Origin: Micromonospora sp. KC606
Lineage (GTDB): Bacteria; Actinomycetota; Actinomycetes; Mycobacteriales; Micromonosporaceae
Length of the DNA: 40,960 nucleotides
Assembly (NCBI RefSeq): GCF_004348675.1
Contig: NZ_SMKN01000031.1
Coordinates: 1-40,960 of the forward strand
Direction: 5' to 3'
Shown: positions 40,939-40,960 of the stretch, piece after piece
Numbering within the stretch: position 1 is the first letter of the stretch
Layout of the letters: each line of letters begins with the position of its first letter
Translations under genes and position numbers: made by a program
The notes under the pieces: model-generated
The model's database searches: none
What the model saw: only the letters and a program-made list of their open reading frames with translations
What the model was told of the DNA's origin: nothing

Positions 40939-40960
40939 CATTTCGGACAGCGCCTACCGC

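Overview
The window is chromosomal DNA of a very high-GC actinobacterium. Codon usage is heavily G/C-ending, GTG starts are frequent, and the gene families match a Micromonospora-like member of the Micromonosporaceae. The evidence is family recognition, gene order resembling Mycobacterium tuberculosis, and many leaderless promoters (a TANNNT box 6-8 nt before the start codon). No database was searched. I found no tRNA, rRNA, CRISPR array, prophage or complete insertion sequence.

Layout. (1) 1-14.6 kb is a biotin-dependent acyl-CoA carboxylase region: accA (biotin carboxylase/BCCP), an O-methyltransferase, maf, accE (epsilon), accD (carboxyltransferase) and birA (biotin ligase, divergent from accD). 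In M. tuberculosis birA-accD5-accE5-maf-accA3 are nearly contiguous. Here the locus is opened at two points. Between maf and accE lies a type VII secretion (T7SS) substrate/mycosin operon with unusually low GC in its middle. Between accE and accD lie a receptor-type Ser/Thr kinase, a small membrane protein, a broken Uma2 gene, an M50 metalloprotease and an ECF sigma factor with its membrane partner. (2) 14.7-19.9 kb holds a PH-domain membrane protein, two tandem GtrA-family membrane proteins, GTP-type PEP carboxykinase behind a CRP-like site, and a polytopic membrane protein. (3) 19.9-25.2 kb has a GC-rich tandem repeat, a geranylgeranyl-reductase-family flavoprotein, a cis-prenyltransferase, trehalose-phosphatase, small membrane proteins, and an XRE regulator facing an unknown gene across a region with three copies of a 21-bp motif. 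(4) 25.3-31.6 kb holds a double hairpin, PhoH2-type PIN-ATPase, a secreted lytic-transglycosylase-like protein downstream of a second CRP-like site, rhomboid protease, a ferredoxin-NADP reductase-like flavoprotein, and a TetR/epimerase pair with two palindromic operators. (5) 31.6-40.9 kb holds a frameshifted DMT transporter, glpX, a DUF4245 protein, an IS5-family remnant, an LppX/LprAFG-type lipoprotein, xseB-xseA, a Tat-exported serine hydrolase, ispH and a small lipoprotein.

How the parts work together. The acc genes and birA form a holo-carboxylase set that makes malonyl- or methylmalonyl-CoA. PEPCK and fructose-1,6-bisphosphatase are two gluconeogenic steps. IspH, the cis-prenyltransferase and the reductase are all isoprenoid enzymes. 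The CRP-like sites upstream of pckG and the cell-wall hydrolase suggest a shared cAMP-CRP input. The least explained parts are the T7SS substrate operon, the repeat-rich kinase, and the 21-bp motif system around the XRE gene.
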